Positions 46,901-61,900 of a stretch of 64,000 nucleotides of DNA are shown piece after piece; position 1 is the first letter of the stretch; each line of letters starts with the position of its first letter. The notes beneath the pieces are model-generated. The model saw only the letters and a program-made list of their open reading frames with translations. It was not told the origin of the DNA and did no database searches. This DNA comes from Mesostigma viride (Eukaryota > Streptophyta > Mesostigmatophyceae > Mesostigmatales > Mesostigmataceae): assembly GCA_009746045.1 (NCBI GenBank), contig RPFO01000296.1, positions 356,001 to 420,000 of the forward strand, read 5' to 3'. The position numbers were made by a program, and so were the translations under genes.

Positions 46901-49900
46901 CACCACCATCATGCACAACCCCACCACCATGCACAACCCCACCATCATGCACAACCCCACCACCACCATGCACAACCCCACCATCATGCACAACACCACC
47001 ACCATGCACAACACCACCATCATGCACAACCCCACCACCATGCACAATACCACCACCATGCGCAACCCCACCACCACCATCATGCACAACCCCACCATCA
47101 TGCACAACCCCACCATCATGCGCAACCCCACCATCATGCACAACCCCACCATCATGCACAACCCCACCATCATGCACAACCCCACCATCATGCACAACCC
47201 CACCATCATGCACAACCCCACCATCATGCACAACCCCACCACCATGCACAACCCCACCATCATGCGCAACACCACCACCATGCACAACCCCACCATCATG
47301 CGCAACCCCACCACCATGCACAACCCCACCACCACCATGCGCAACCCCACCACCATGCGCAACCCCACCACCATCATGCACAACCCCACCATCATGCACA
47401 ACACCACCACCACCATGCACAACCCCACCATCATGCACAACACCACCACCATGCACAACCCCACCACCATGCGCAACCCCACCATCATGCACAACACCAC
47501 CATCATGCGCAACCCCACCACCATGCGCAACCCCACCATCATGCACAACCCCACCACCATGCGCAACCCCACCACCATGCGCAACCCCACCATCATGCGC
47601 AACACCACCACCATGCGCAACCCCACCATCATGCACAACCCCACCACCATGCGCAACCCCACCACCATGCGCAACCCCACCACCATGCACAACACCACCA
47701 CCATGCACAACACCACCACCATGCACAACCCCACCACCACCATGCGCAACCCCACCACCATGCACAACACCACCATCATGCGCAACCCCACCACCATGCA
47801 CAACACCACCACCACCATGCACAACCCCACCACCATGCACAACCCCACCACCACCATGCGCAACCCCACCACCATGCACAACCCCACCATCATGCGCAAC
47901 CCCACCATCATGCGCAACCCCACCATCATGCACAACACCACCACCATGCACAACACCACCACCATGCACAACCCCACCACCATGCACACCACCACCACCA
48001 TGCACAACCCCACCACCATGCACAACACCACCACCACCATGCACAACACCACCATCATGCACAACAACACCATCATGCACAACCCCACCATCATGCGCAA
48101 CCCCACCATCATGCGCAACACCACCACCATGCACAACTCCACCACCATGCACAACCCCACCACCATGCACAACCCCACCATCATGCACAACACCACCACC
48201 ATGCGCAACCCCACCATCATGCGCAACCCCACCACCATCATGCACAACCCCACCACCATCATGCACAACCCCACCACCATGCACAACCCCACCACCATGC
48301 ACAACCCCACCACCATGCACAACCCCACCACCATGCACAACCCCACCACCACCATGCACAACCCCACCACCATCATGCACAACCCCACCATCATGCACAA
48401 CACCACCACCATGCACAACCCCACCATCATGCGCAACCCCACCACCATCATGCGCAACCCCACCACCATGCACAACCCCACCACCATGCACAACCCCACC
48501 ACCATGCACAACCCCACCACCATGCACAACCCCACCACCACCATGCACAACCCCACCACCATCATGCACAACCCCACCATCATGCACAACACCACCACCA
48601 TGCACAACCCCACCATCATGCGCAACCCCACCACCATCATGCGCAACCCCACCACCACCATGCACAACACCACCACCATGCACAACCCCACCACCATGCA
48701 CAACCCCACCATCATGCACAACACCACCACCATGCACAACCCCACCATCATGCGCAACCCCACCACCATCATGCGCAACCCCACCACCACCATGCACAAC
48801 ACCACCATCATGCACAACACCACCACCATGCGCAACACCACCACCATGCACAACCCCACCACCATGCACAACACCACCATCATCATGCGCAACACCACCA
48901 CCATGCGCAACACCACCATCATGCACAACCCCACCATCATGCGCAACCCCACCATCATGCACAACCCCACCACCATGCACAACCCCACCACCATGCGCAA
49001 CCCCACCACCATGCACAACCCCACCATCATGCACAACCCCACCACCACCATCATGCACACCACCACCACCATGCGCAACCCCACCACCATGCGCAACCCC
49101 ACCATCATGCGCAACACCACCATCATGCACACCACCACCACCATGCGCAAGCCCACCACCATGCGCAACCCCACCACCATGCACAACACCACCATCATGC
49201 ACAACACCACCACCACCATGCACAACACCACCATCATGCACAACACCACCACCATCATGCACAACCCCACCATCATGCACAACACCACCACCACCATGCA
49301 CAACACCACCATCATGCACAACCCCACCACCACCATGCACAACCCCACCACCATGCGCAACACCACCACCACCATGCGCAACACCACCATCATGCGCAAC
49401 ACCACCATCATGCACACCACCACCACCATGCGCAACCCCACCACCACCATGCGCAACACCACCACCACCATGCGCAACCCCACCACCATGCACAACACCA
49501 CCATCATGCGCAACACCACCACCATCATGCACAACCCCACCACCACCATGCGCAACCCCACCATCATGCACAACACCACCATCATGCGCAACACCACCAT
49601 CATGCGCAACACCACCACCATGCGCAACCCCACCATCATGCACAACACCACCATCATGCGCAACACCACCATCATGCGCAACACCACCATCATGCGCAAC
49701 ACCACCATCATGCGCAACACCACCATCATGCACACCACCACCACCATGCGCAACACCACCACCATGCACAACACCACCACCATGCACAACACCACCATCA
49801 TGCACAACACCACCACCATGCACAACACCACCATCATGCGCAACACCACCATCATGCGCAACACCACCATCATGCGCAACACCACCACCATGCGCAACCC

Positions 49901-52900
49901 CACCATCATGCACAACACCACCATCATGCGCAACACCACCATCATGCGCAACACCACCATCATGCGCAACACCACCACCATGCGCAACACCACCACCATG
50001 CGCAACACCACCATCATGCGCAACACCACCATCATGCACAACACCACCACCATGCACAACACCACCATCATGCGCAACACCACCACCATGCGCAACACCA
50101 CCACCATGCGCAACACCACCATCATGCGCAACACCACCATCATGCGCAACACCACCATCATGCGCAACACCACCACCATGCGCAACCCCACCATCATGCA
50201 CAACACCACCATCATGCGCAACACCACCATCATGCGCAACACCACCATCATGCGCAACACCACCACCATGCGCAACACCACCACCATGCGCAACACCACC
50301 ATCATGCGCAACACCACCATCATGCACAACACCACCACCATGCACAACACCACCATCATGCGCAACACCACCACCATGCGCAACACCACCACCATGCGCA
50401 ACACCACCATCATGCGCAACACCACCATCATGCGCAACACCACCATCATGCGCAACACCACCATCATCATGCGCAACACCACCATCATGCACAACCCCAC
50501 CACCATGCACAACACCACCACCATGCACAACACCACCATCATGCGCAACACCACCACCATGCGCAACACCACCACCATGCACAACCCCACCATCATGCGC
50601 AACACCACCACCATGCGCAACACCACCACCATGCGCAACACCACCACCATGCGCAACACCACCACCATGCGCAACACCACCATCATGCGCAACACCACCA
50701 CCATGCACAACACCACCATCATGCGCAACACCACCACCATGCGCAACACCACCATCATGCGCAACACCACCACCATGCGCAACACCACCACCATGCACAA
50801 CACCACCACCATGCGCAACACCACCACCATGCGCAACACCACCACCATGCGCAACACCACCATCATGCACAACACCACCACCATGCGCAACACCACCATC
50901 ATGCGCAACACCACCACCATGCGCAACACCACCACCATGCGCAACCCCACCACCATGCGCAACACCACCACCATGCGCAACACCACCACCATGCGCAACA
51001 CCACCACCATCATGCGCAACACCACCACCATGCGCAACACCACCATCATGCGCAACACCACCATCATGCACAACACCACCATCATGCGCAACACCACCAC
51101 CATGCACAACACCACCACCATGCGCAACACCACCACCATGCGCAACACCACCATCATGCGCAACACCACCATCATGCGCAACACCACCACCATGCGCAAC
51201 ACCACCATCATGCACAACACCACCACCATCATGCGCAACACCACCACCATCATGCGCAACACCACCATCATGCGCAACACCACCACCATGCGCAACACCA
51301 CCACCATGCGCAACACCACCACCATGCGCAACACCACCATCATGCGCAACACCACCACCATGCGCAACACCACCATCATGCGCAACACCACCATCATGCG
51401 CAACACCACCACCATGCGCAACACCACCATCATGCACAACACCACCACCATCATGCGCAACACCACCACCATCATGCGCAACACCACCATCATGCGCAAC
51501 ACCACCATCATGCGCAACACCACCACCATGCACAACACCACCACCATGCGCAACACCACCATCATGCGCAACACCACCACCATGCACAACACCACCATCA
51601 TGCGCAACACCACCACCATGCACAACACCACCACCATGCGCAACACCACCATCATGCGCAACACCACCACCATGCACAACACCACCACCATGCGCAACAC
51701 CACCACCATGCACAACACCACCACCATGCACAACACCACCATCATGCGCAACACCACCACCATGCGCAACACCACCACCATCATGCGCAACACCACCACC
51801 ACCATGCACAACACCACCATCACCATGCACAACACCACCACCATGCGCAACACCACCATCATCATGCGCAACACCACCACCATGCACAACCCCACCATCA
51901 TGCGCAACACCACCACCATGCGCAACACCACCACCATGCGCAACACCACCATCATGCGCAACACCACCATCATGCGCAACACCACCACCATGCACAACAC
52001 CACCATCATGCGCAACACCACCACCATGCGCAACACCACCACCATGCACAACACCACCATCATGCACAACACCACCACCATGCGCAACACCACCACCATG
52101 CGCAACACCACCATCATGCGCAACACCACCACCATGCGCAACACCACCATCATGCGCAACACCACCACCATGCGCAACACCACCACCATGCGCAACACCA
52201 CCATCATGCGCAACACCACCACCATGCGCAACACCACCACCATGCGCAACACCACCATCATGCGCAACACCACCACCATGCGCAACACCACCACCATGCG
52301 CAACACCACCACCATCATGCGCAACACCACCACCATCATGCGCAACACCACCATCATGCGCAACACCACCACCATGCGCAACACCACCACCATGCGCAAC
52401 ACCACCATCATGCGCAACACCATCACCATGCGCAACACCACCATCATGCACAACACCACCACCATGCGCAACACCACCATCATGCGCAACACCACCATCA
52501 TGCACAACACCACCATCATGCGCAACACCACCACCATGCACAACACCACCACCATGCGCAACACCACCACCATGCGCAACACCACCACCATGCGCAACAC
52601 CACCATCATGCGCAACACCACCATCATGCGCAACACCACCACCATGCGCAACACCACCATCATGCGCAACACCACCACCATGCGCAACACCACCATCATG
52701 CGCAACACCACCACCATGCGCAACACCACCACCATGCGCAACACCACCACCATGCGCAACACCACCACCATGCGCAACACCACCACCATGCGCAACACCA
52801 CCATCATGCGCAACACCACCACCATGCGCAACACCACCACCATGCGCAACACCACCACCATGCGCAACACCACCATCATGCACAACACCACCATCATGCG

Positions 52901-55900
52901 CAACACCACCACCATGCACAACCCCACCACCATCATGCGCAACACCACCACCATGCGCAACACCACCATCATGCACAACACCACCACCATGCGCAACACC
53001 ACCAACATCATGCACAACACCACCACCATGCGCAACACCACCACCATGCGCAACACCACCATCATGCACAACACCACCACCATGCGCAACACCACCAACA
53101 TCATGCACAACACCACCATCATGCGCAACACCACCACCATGCGCAACACCACCACCATGCGCAACACCACCATCATGCACAACACCACCATCATGCACAA
53201 CACCACCATCATGCGCAACACCACCACCACCATGCGCAACACCACCATCATGCGCAACACCACCATCATGCGCAACACCACCACCATGCACAACACCACC
53301 ACCATGCGCAACACCACCACCATGCACAACACCACCACCATGCACAACACCACCACCATGCGCAACACCACCACCATGCGCAACACCACCATCATGCGCA
53401 ACACCACCACCATGCGCAACACCACCACCATGCGCAACACCACCATCATGCACAACCCCACCACCATGCGCAACCCCACCATCATGCACAACCCCACCAC
53501 CATGCACAACACCACCATCATGCGCAACCCCACCACCATGCGCAACACCACCACCATGCGCAACACCACCATCATGCGCAACCCCACCACCATGCGCAAC
53601 ACCACCATCATGCGCAACACCACCACCATGCGCAACACCACCACCATGCGCAACACCACCATCATGCACAACCCCACCACCATGCGCAACCCCACCATCA
53701 TGCACAACCCCACCACCATGCACAACACCACCATCATGCGCAACCCCACCACCATGCGCAACACCACCACCATGCGCAACACCACCACCATGCACAACAC
53801 CACCACCATGCGCAACACCACCACCATGCGCAACACCACCACCATGCGCAACACCACCACCATGCGCAACACCACCATCATGCACAACCCCACCACCATG
53901 CGCAACCCCACCATCATGCACAACCCCACCACCATGCACAACACCACCATCATGCGCAACCCCACCACCATGCGCAACACCACCACCATGCGCAACACCA
54001 CCACCATGCGCAACCCCACCACCATGCGCAACACCACCATCATGCGCAACACCACCACCATGCGCAACACCACCACCATCATGCGCAACACCACCATCAT
54101 GCGCAACACCACCATCATGCGCAACACCACCGCCATGCACAACACCACCACCATGCGCAACACCACCATCATGCACAACACCACCACCACCATGCGCAAC
54201 ACCACCATCATGCGCAACACCACCATCATGCACACCACCACCACCATGCGCAACACCACCATCATGCGCAACACCACCACCATGCGCAACACCACCACCA
54301 TCATGCGCAACACCACCACCATGCACAACACCACCACCATGCGCAACACCACCACCATGCACAACCCCACCACCATGCGCAACACCACCATCATGCGCAA
54401 CACCACCACCATGCGCAACCCCACCACCATCATGCGCAACACCACCATCATGCACAACACCACCACCATGCACAACACCACCACCATGCACAACACCACC
54501 ACCATGCACAACACCACCACCATGCACAACACCACCACCATGCACAACACCACCATCATAGCAACAGGCAGGGAAAAAACAGTTAACTGCCATGCAGCCA
54601 CGGCCGCAAACCGGCCGGCACAAATAGGCTCTACCTACTGCCCAGCGAGGGAAACCCGCTAGGCTGTATGTACCTAGCGGGTTTGCGCATAAAAAGGTAA
54701 TTCTCAATCGGCATTCTCAATCGGCATACTAAAGAAGGTATCGGATACTCTATCGGCATACTAAAGCAGTGTACTAAGGTATCGGATACTCTATCGGCAT
54801 ACTAAAGAAGGTATCGGATACTCTATCGGCATACTAAAGCAGTGTACTAAGGTATCGGATACTCTATCGGCATACTAAAGAAGGTATCGGATACTCTATC
54901 GGCATACTAAAGCAGTGTACTAAGGTATCGGATACTCTATCGGCATACTAAAGAAGGTATCGGATACTCTATCGGCATACTAAAGCAGTGTACTAAGGTA
55001 TCGGATACTCTATCGGCAACCTGCCCATGCCCGCGCGTTTTTGAGCAGGCAGGCGGACGTTTCGCCGTGATGTCCCCCCCCCCTGCACCTTTGAGCAGGC
55101 ACCAGTGCGCACGCCAACCGTGTAATAAACACCTTGCAGCAGGCACAAATGCGAACGTCAACCGTCCAATAACGTACTACTCGTTTGTTACATGCGCACC
55201 TTTGAGCAGGCAGACACGTGTCGACTCGTTGCGAACGGGCACCTTTCTGCCGCGCCACGTCACCTCGGCCATGCCGACCGCCTCCTTGGCCACCAGCTCG
55301 TCAAGAACGCCCTGAAGACGGGTGCAGATTTTGGTACATTTAGTAGGTCATACACTCTAGCATCGATAAGACTTGGGACAGAAGTGGGTCAGATGCTAGC
55401 ATTTATACGGAGGGACTGAGACGGAAGGAAGACAGGGTAGGCAAGGTTGGCTGATCAGCTCGTCCAGCGCGCCCGGGGGATAAAGACATGACATGAGGCC
55501 ATGACAGGATGTAAATATACCAAAGGTATGTAAAAGGAAAACAAAAATAAATACTACTAAAACGATAAATAGATAAATAAGCTAGTGTGAATATACGTAA
55601 GGTATGTAAAAGGAAATAAATATAAAAAAGATAAATAGATAAATAGGCTAGTGTGAACATACGTAAGGTATGTAAAAGGAAATAAATATAAAAAAGATAA
55701 ATAGATAAATAAGCTAGTGTGAATAAACGTAAGGTATGTAAACGGCAACCTGAGTGAGACAAAGCACAAGTTGGCAAGGGCGCCCAGCTCGTCCAGAACG
55801 CGCTCAACGGAGAGGAGCGACGGTAAGGAGTGTAACAAGTAAGGCGACGATATAGCATAAGGCCCGACAGGGGTAGAACACCGACAGGGGTAGGCCATAT

Positions 55901-58900
55901 AGCATTAGGCCCGACAGGGGTAGAACACCGACAGGGGTAGGCCATATAGCAGAAGGCCCGACAGGGGTAGAACACCGACAGGGGTAGGCCATATAGCAGT
56001 AGGCCCGACAGGGGTAGGCCATATAGCAGTAGGCCCGACAGGGGTAGAACACCGACAGGGGTAGGCCATATAGCAGAAGGCCCGACAGGGGTAGAACACC
56101 GACAGGGGTAGAACACCGACAGGGGTAGGCCATATAGCAGTAGGCCCGACAGGGGTAGAACACCGACAGGGGTAGGCCATATAGCAGTAGGCCCGACAGG
56201 GGTAGAACAACGACAGGGGTAGGCCATATAGCAGTAGGCCCGACAGGGGTAGAACACCAACAGGGGTAGGCCATATAGCAGTAGGCCCGACAGGGGAATA
56301 GCGCCTACTTAGTAAGTAGTCTGCGAGTATAAGTCAGTGCTTGTCTAGCGCGTCCAGCACGCCCTGCGCGGGGACCGTGTCCACAAATGCATGCATGTGT
56401 GGGTAAGGTTTCACAAGACCTGTGTCTCGGGCTGCAGATGTCCAACCCAGGACCACCACGTTCTAAATGACGTCCACGCACCCGCATCAGTAACCCATAA
56501 TCCCCCCCCCCCCCCCCCCCCTTTCTTCCCATTCCTTTCTTACCCACGTGCGTCTTAGACTGCAGCCAGCCGAACCCGTGCCCCGTTTCCCTCTTTTCTC
56601 GTTACCTGCACGCCGCACCCACCTGTGCGTTGGACTGCAGCCGGCGGAGCCCGGGCCCCGCACACTCTGATTCCCCTCGTTTTCTTTTCCTTTACGCTGC
56701 ACTCACCTGTGCCCAGGACTGCAGCCGGTCGAACCCAGCCCCCCTCCCCCTCTAGTTTACTTCCACCCAAGGTGTTCGCTCAAACGGCCAAACCTCTAGT
56801 CTCCACCTTCCGACCATCCGCTCCGGTCGCAAGACCCACCCCAGATGTACACGTTCTAGCATGCTCCGTTTTCGCCCACCTGTACATGCTCCGTCTTCCC
56901 CCACCTGTATCTTGGACTGCAGCAGGTCGAACCCAGGCCCCTCCAAGTCCTTGAGGTCCGAGATGTCCCCCTGCGCGGCCGCACCCTTGCCCATCTTGTA
57001 GCGGCAGTAGCGGATGCTGGGATCCAGTTCTTCTACTCGCTGACGGCACAGCAGTGCGTTCTCCGCATCGCCCACGTTGCCCAGCTTCTCGTAGACCGCC
57101 CTGCGAGACAATCGATGGAAACAAGGCAGACCAGACTTGGTAGATCAGTGACTAGGAGCAATAGTGAGCAGGCTTCACCGCCCACGGTGCCCACGCATGC
57201 CTTCTACAGCAACGGCGGGGGCACCACATCGCCCAGCTTCTCATGGACCGCCCTGCTGAAGGGAGAAGGCAGGCATGCATAAACTATAAATAAATGGAGA
57301 AGCGATGAGCACGCATGCCTTCTACAGCAAATACTGGGCACCACATAGCCCAGCTTCTCGTACACTGGCCTGCAAGAGAAAGGTGAATTAGACAGGCCAT
57401 TTATTATAAAATTCAGCACGTATAATCAATAATGCACTCCGGTGCAAGCCAGCCGCAAGCACATGATTACCAACCAGAACAACAAGACCACGAGCATGTT
57501 CGGCACGCTATAGCTACCAGTCGTAAAACAGAACAATTAAGACGGCGAGAGAGCAGCCAAAGGTTGAGCAGGGAATCCAAGTATCAACCACCTGGCCCAG
57601 CTTCTCGGGTAATGCCCTGCATAAAGGACAATGCAGGCCAATCTCGTAGCGAAGTACTGACGCAACAAAATATTACTACTAACACCACAAAGCACCCAGG
57701 CAACAGAGTACGAATTCAACACAGTACAAACGCAACAAAGTACGAGTTCAAGCAAACTTGCTCGGTCCTCCTTCCCAAACAATCTCACATGCATGCAACA
57801 CCGCCCATGGATTCACAACGCTAACCTTGACCACATCCAACATTCATCCTCACACTTGCTTGATTCCGACACAACGCGCACACGTGAGCGTGACCCAAAC
57901 ATGCTTAGCATCCATCTTCACGACCAACCGTCATCTTACGTGACAAGCTACCTACTGACAAACGCAGCAGCAAGATCCTACCTGCTGAGATAATCCAAGT
58001 ATTGCGCCATATGCAGCCATCCTACCTGGCGCGGACAAACTTGCTGAGGGCACCCTCCCAGTCGTCCTCACGCTCCAGCTGGAGGCTGCCGCGCATCCAC
58101 GACGCGTACGCCTGCAGGTGAGGGGACAACAATCCACAAGAATAACAATAAGACAATGACAGTCATGGCATTTCGTGTCAGTCATGACATCGTCATGGCA
58201 TTTCGTTTCATGCAGCCGTGCATCCACGACGCGTACGCCTAGACTTGACAAGACAAGCAAAATTGTTTATCGAAAAGCGCTGCTTGGCTCCATACAGCCC
58301 TAGAAGTACGCCTGCAGGCAACAGAGTGAGCCGTTTGCGATTTGTTTAGGGGAAAGATAGATAGCTCTGATTGTGAGCTATGTTTAGGGGAAAAGACGGA
58401 TCAGATTGAGAGCTATGTTCAGGGGAAAATATAGCTTCGATTGTGAGCTATGTTTAGGGGAAAAGACGGATCAGATTGAGAGCTATGTTTAGGGGAAAAG
58501 ACGGATCAGATTGAGAGCTATGTTTAGGGGAAAAGACGGATCAGATTGAGAGCTATGTTTAGGGGAAAAGACGGATCAGATTGAGAGCTATGTTTAGGGG
58601 AAAAGATAGCTTCGATTGTGAGCTATGTTTAGGGGAAAAGACGGATCAGATTGAGAGCTATGTTCAGGGGAAAAGATAGCTTCGATTGTGAGCTATGTTT
58701 AGGGGAAAAGACGGATCAGATTGAGAGCTATGTTCAGGGGAAAAATAGCCGCGATTGTGAGCTATGTTTAGGGGAAAATATAGCTTCGATTGTGAGCTAT
58801 GTTTAGGGGAAAAGATAGCTTCGATTGTGAGCTATGTTTAGGGGAAAAGACGGATCAGATTGAGAGCTATGTTTAGGGGAAAAGATAGCTTCGATTGTGA

Positions 58901-61900
58901 GCTATGTTTAGGGGAAAAGACGGATCAGATTGAGAGCTATGTTTAGGGGAAAAGATAGCTTCGATTGTGAGCTATGTTTAGGGGAAAAGACGGATCAGAT
59001 TGAGAGCTATGTTCAGGGGAAAAGATAGCTTCGATTGTGAGCTATGTTTAGGGGAAAATATAGCTTCGATTGTGAGCTATGTTTAGGGGAAAAGATAGCT
59101 TCGATTGTGAGCTATGTTTAGGGGAAAAGACGGATCAGATTGAGAGCTATGTTCAGGGGAAAATATAGCTCCGATTGTGAGCTATGTTTAGGGGAAAAGA
59201 CGGATCAGATTGAGAGCTATGTTTAGGGGAAAAGACGGATCAGATTGAGAGCTATGTTCAGGGGAAAAGATAGCTTCGATTGTGAGCTATGTTTAGGGGA
59301 AAAGACGGATCAGATTGAGAGCTATGTTTAGGGGAAAAGACGGATCAGATTGTGAGCTATGTTCAGGGGAAAAGATAGCTTCGATTGTGAGCTATGTTTA
59401 GGGGAAAAGACGGATCAGATTGAGAGCTATGTTCAGGGGAAAAGATAGCTTCGATTGTGAGCTATGTTTAGGGGAAAAGACGGATCAGATTGAGAGCTAT
59501 GTTCAGGGGAAAAGATAGCTTCGATTGTGAGCTATGTTTAGGGGAAAAGACGGATCAGATTGAGAGCTCTGTTTAGGGGAAAAGACGGATCAGATTGAGA
59601 GCTATGTTTAGGGGAAAAGACGGATCAGATTGAGAGCTATGTTTAGGGGAAAATATAGCTTCGATTGTGAGCTATGTTTAGGGGAAAAGACAGATCAGAT
59701 TGAGAGCTATGTTTAGGGGAAAATATAGCTTCGATTGTGAGCTATGTTTAGGGGAAAAGACGGATCAGATTGAGAGCTATGTTCAGGGGAAAATATAGCT
59801 CCGATTGTGAGCTATGTTTAGGGGAAAAGACGGATCAGATTGAGAGCTATGTTTAGGGGAAAAGACGGATCAGATTGAGAGCTATGTTCAGGGGAAAAGA
59901 TAGCTTCGATTGTGAGCTATGTTTAGGGGAAAAGACGGATCAGATTGAGAGCTATGTTTAGGGGAAAAGACGGATCAGATTGTGAGCTATGTTCAGGGGA
60001 AAAGACGGATCAGATTGAGAGCTATGTTTAGGGGAAAATATAGCTTCGATTGTGAGCTATGTTTAGGGGAAAAGACAGATCAGATTGAGAGCTATGTTCA
60101 GGGGAAAGATAGCTTCGATTGTGAGCTATGTTTAGGGGAAAATATAGCTTCGATTGTGAGCTATGTTTAGGGGAAAAGATAGCTTCGATTGTGAGCTATG
60201 TTTAGGGGAAAAGACGGATCAGATTGAGAGCTATGTTTAGGGGAAAAGATAGCTTCGATTGTGAGCTATGTTTAGGGGAAAAGACGGATCAGATTGAGAG
60301 CTATGTTTAGGGGAAAAGATAGCTTCGATTGTGAGCTATGTTTAGGGGAAAAGACGGATCAGATTGAGAGCTATGTTCAGGGGAAAAGATAGCTTCGATT
60401 GTGAGCTATGTTTACGGGAAAATATAGCTTCGATTGTGAGCTATGTTTAGGGGAAAAGATAGCTTCGATTGTGAGCTATGTTTAGGGGAAAAAACGGATC
60501 AGATTGAGAGCTATGTTCAGGGGAAAATATAGCTCCGATTGTGAGCTATGTTTAGGGGAAAAGACGGATCAGATTGAGAGCTATGTTTAGGGGAAAAGAC
60601 GGATCAGATTGAGAGCTATGTTCAGGGGAAAAGATAGCTTCGATTGTGAGCTATGTTTAGGGGAAAAGATAGCTTCGATTGTGAGCTATGTTTAGGGGAA
60701 AAGACGGATCAGATTGAGAGCTATGTTCAGGGGAAAAGATAGCTTCGATTGTGAGCTATGTTTAGGGGAAAAGACGGATCAGATTGAGAGCTATGTTCAG
60801 GGGAAAAGATAGCTTCGATTGTGAGCTATGTTTAGGGGAAAAGACGGATCAGATTGAGAGCTATGTTCAGGGGAAAAGATAGCTTCGATTGTGAGCTATG
60901 TTTAGGGGAAAAGACGGATCAGATTGAGAGCTATGTTTAGGGGAAAAGACGGATCAGATTGAGAGCTATGTTTAGGGGAAACGACGGATCAGATTGAGAG
61001 CTATGTTTAGGGGAAAATATAGCTTCGATTGTGAGCTATGTTTAGGGAAAAAGACAGATCAGATTGAGAGCTATGTTTAGGGGAAAATATAGCTTCGATT
61101 GTGAGCTATGTTTAGGGGAAAAGACGGATCAGATTGAGAGCTATGTTCAGGGGAAAATATAGCTCCGATTGTGAGCTATGTTTAGGGGAAAAGACGGATC
61201 AGATTGAGAGCTATGTTTAGGGGAAAAGACGGATCAGATTGAGAGCTATGTTCAGGGGAAAAGATAGCTTCGATTGTGAGCTATGTTTAGGGGAAAAGAC
61301 GGATCAGATTGAGAGCTATGTTTAGGGGAAAAGACGGATCAGATTGTGAGCTATGTTCAGGGGAAAAGATAGCTTCGATTGTGAGCTATGTTTAGGGGAA
61401 AAGACGGATCAGATTGAGAGCTATGTTCAGGGGAAAAGATAGCTTCGATTGTGAGCTATGTTTAGGGGAAAAGACGGATCAGATTGAGAGCTATGTTCAG
61501 GGGAAAAGATAGCTTCGATTGTGAGCTATGTTTAGGGGAAAAGACGGATCAGATTGAGAGCTATGTTTAGGGGAAAAGACGGATCAGATTGAGAGCTATG
61601 TTTAGGGGAAAAGACGGATCAGATTGAGAGCTATGTTTAGGGGAAAATATAGCTTCGATTGTGAGCTATGTTTAGGGGAAAAGACAGATCAGATTGAGAG
61701 CTATGTTTAGGGGAAAATATAGCTTCGATTGTGAGCTATGTTTAGGGGAAAAGACGGATCAGATTGAGAGCTATGTTCAGGGGAAAATATAGCTTCGATT
61801 GTGAGCTATGTTTAGGGGAAAATATAGCTTCGATTGTGAGCTATGTTTAGGGGAAAAGACAGATCAGATTGAGAGCTATGTTCAGGGGAAAAGATAGCTT

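Noticed and set aside
46412-54707. Open frames of about 2700 codons (HHHHAQ, TTPPSCA, MRNTTT, VVLRMM, GGGVAHD repeats)
   Set aside because: They arise because the 18-bp unit contains no stop in five frames. No start context, domain or complexity supports a protein, and the region is an SRP68 intron.
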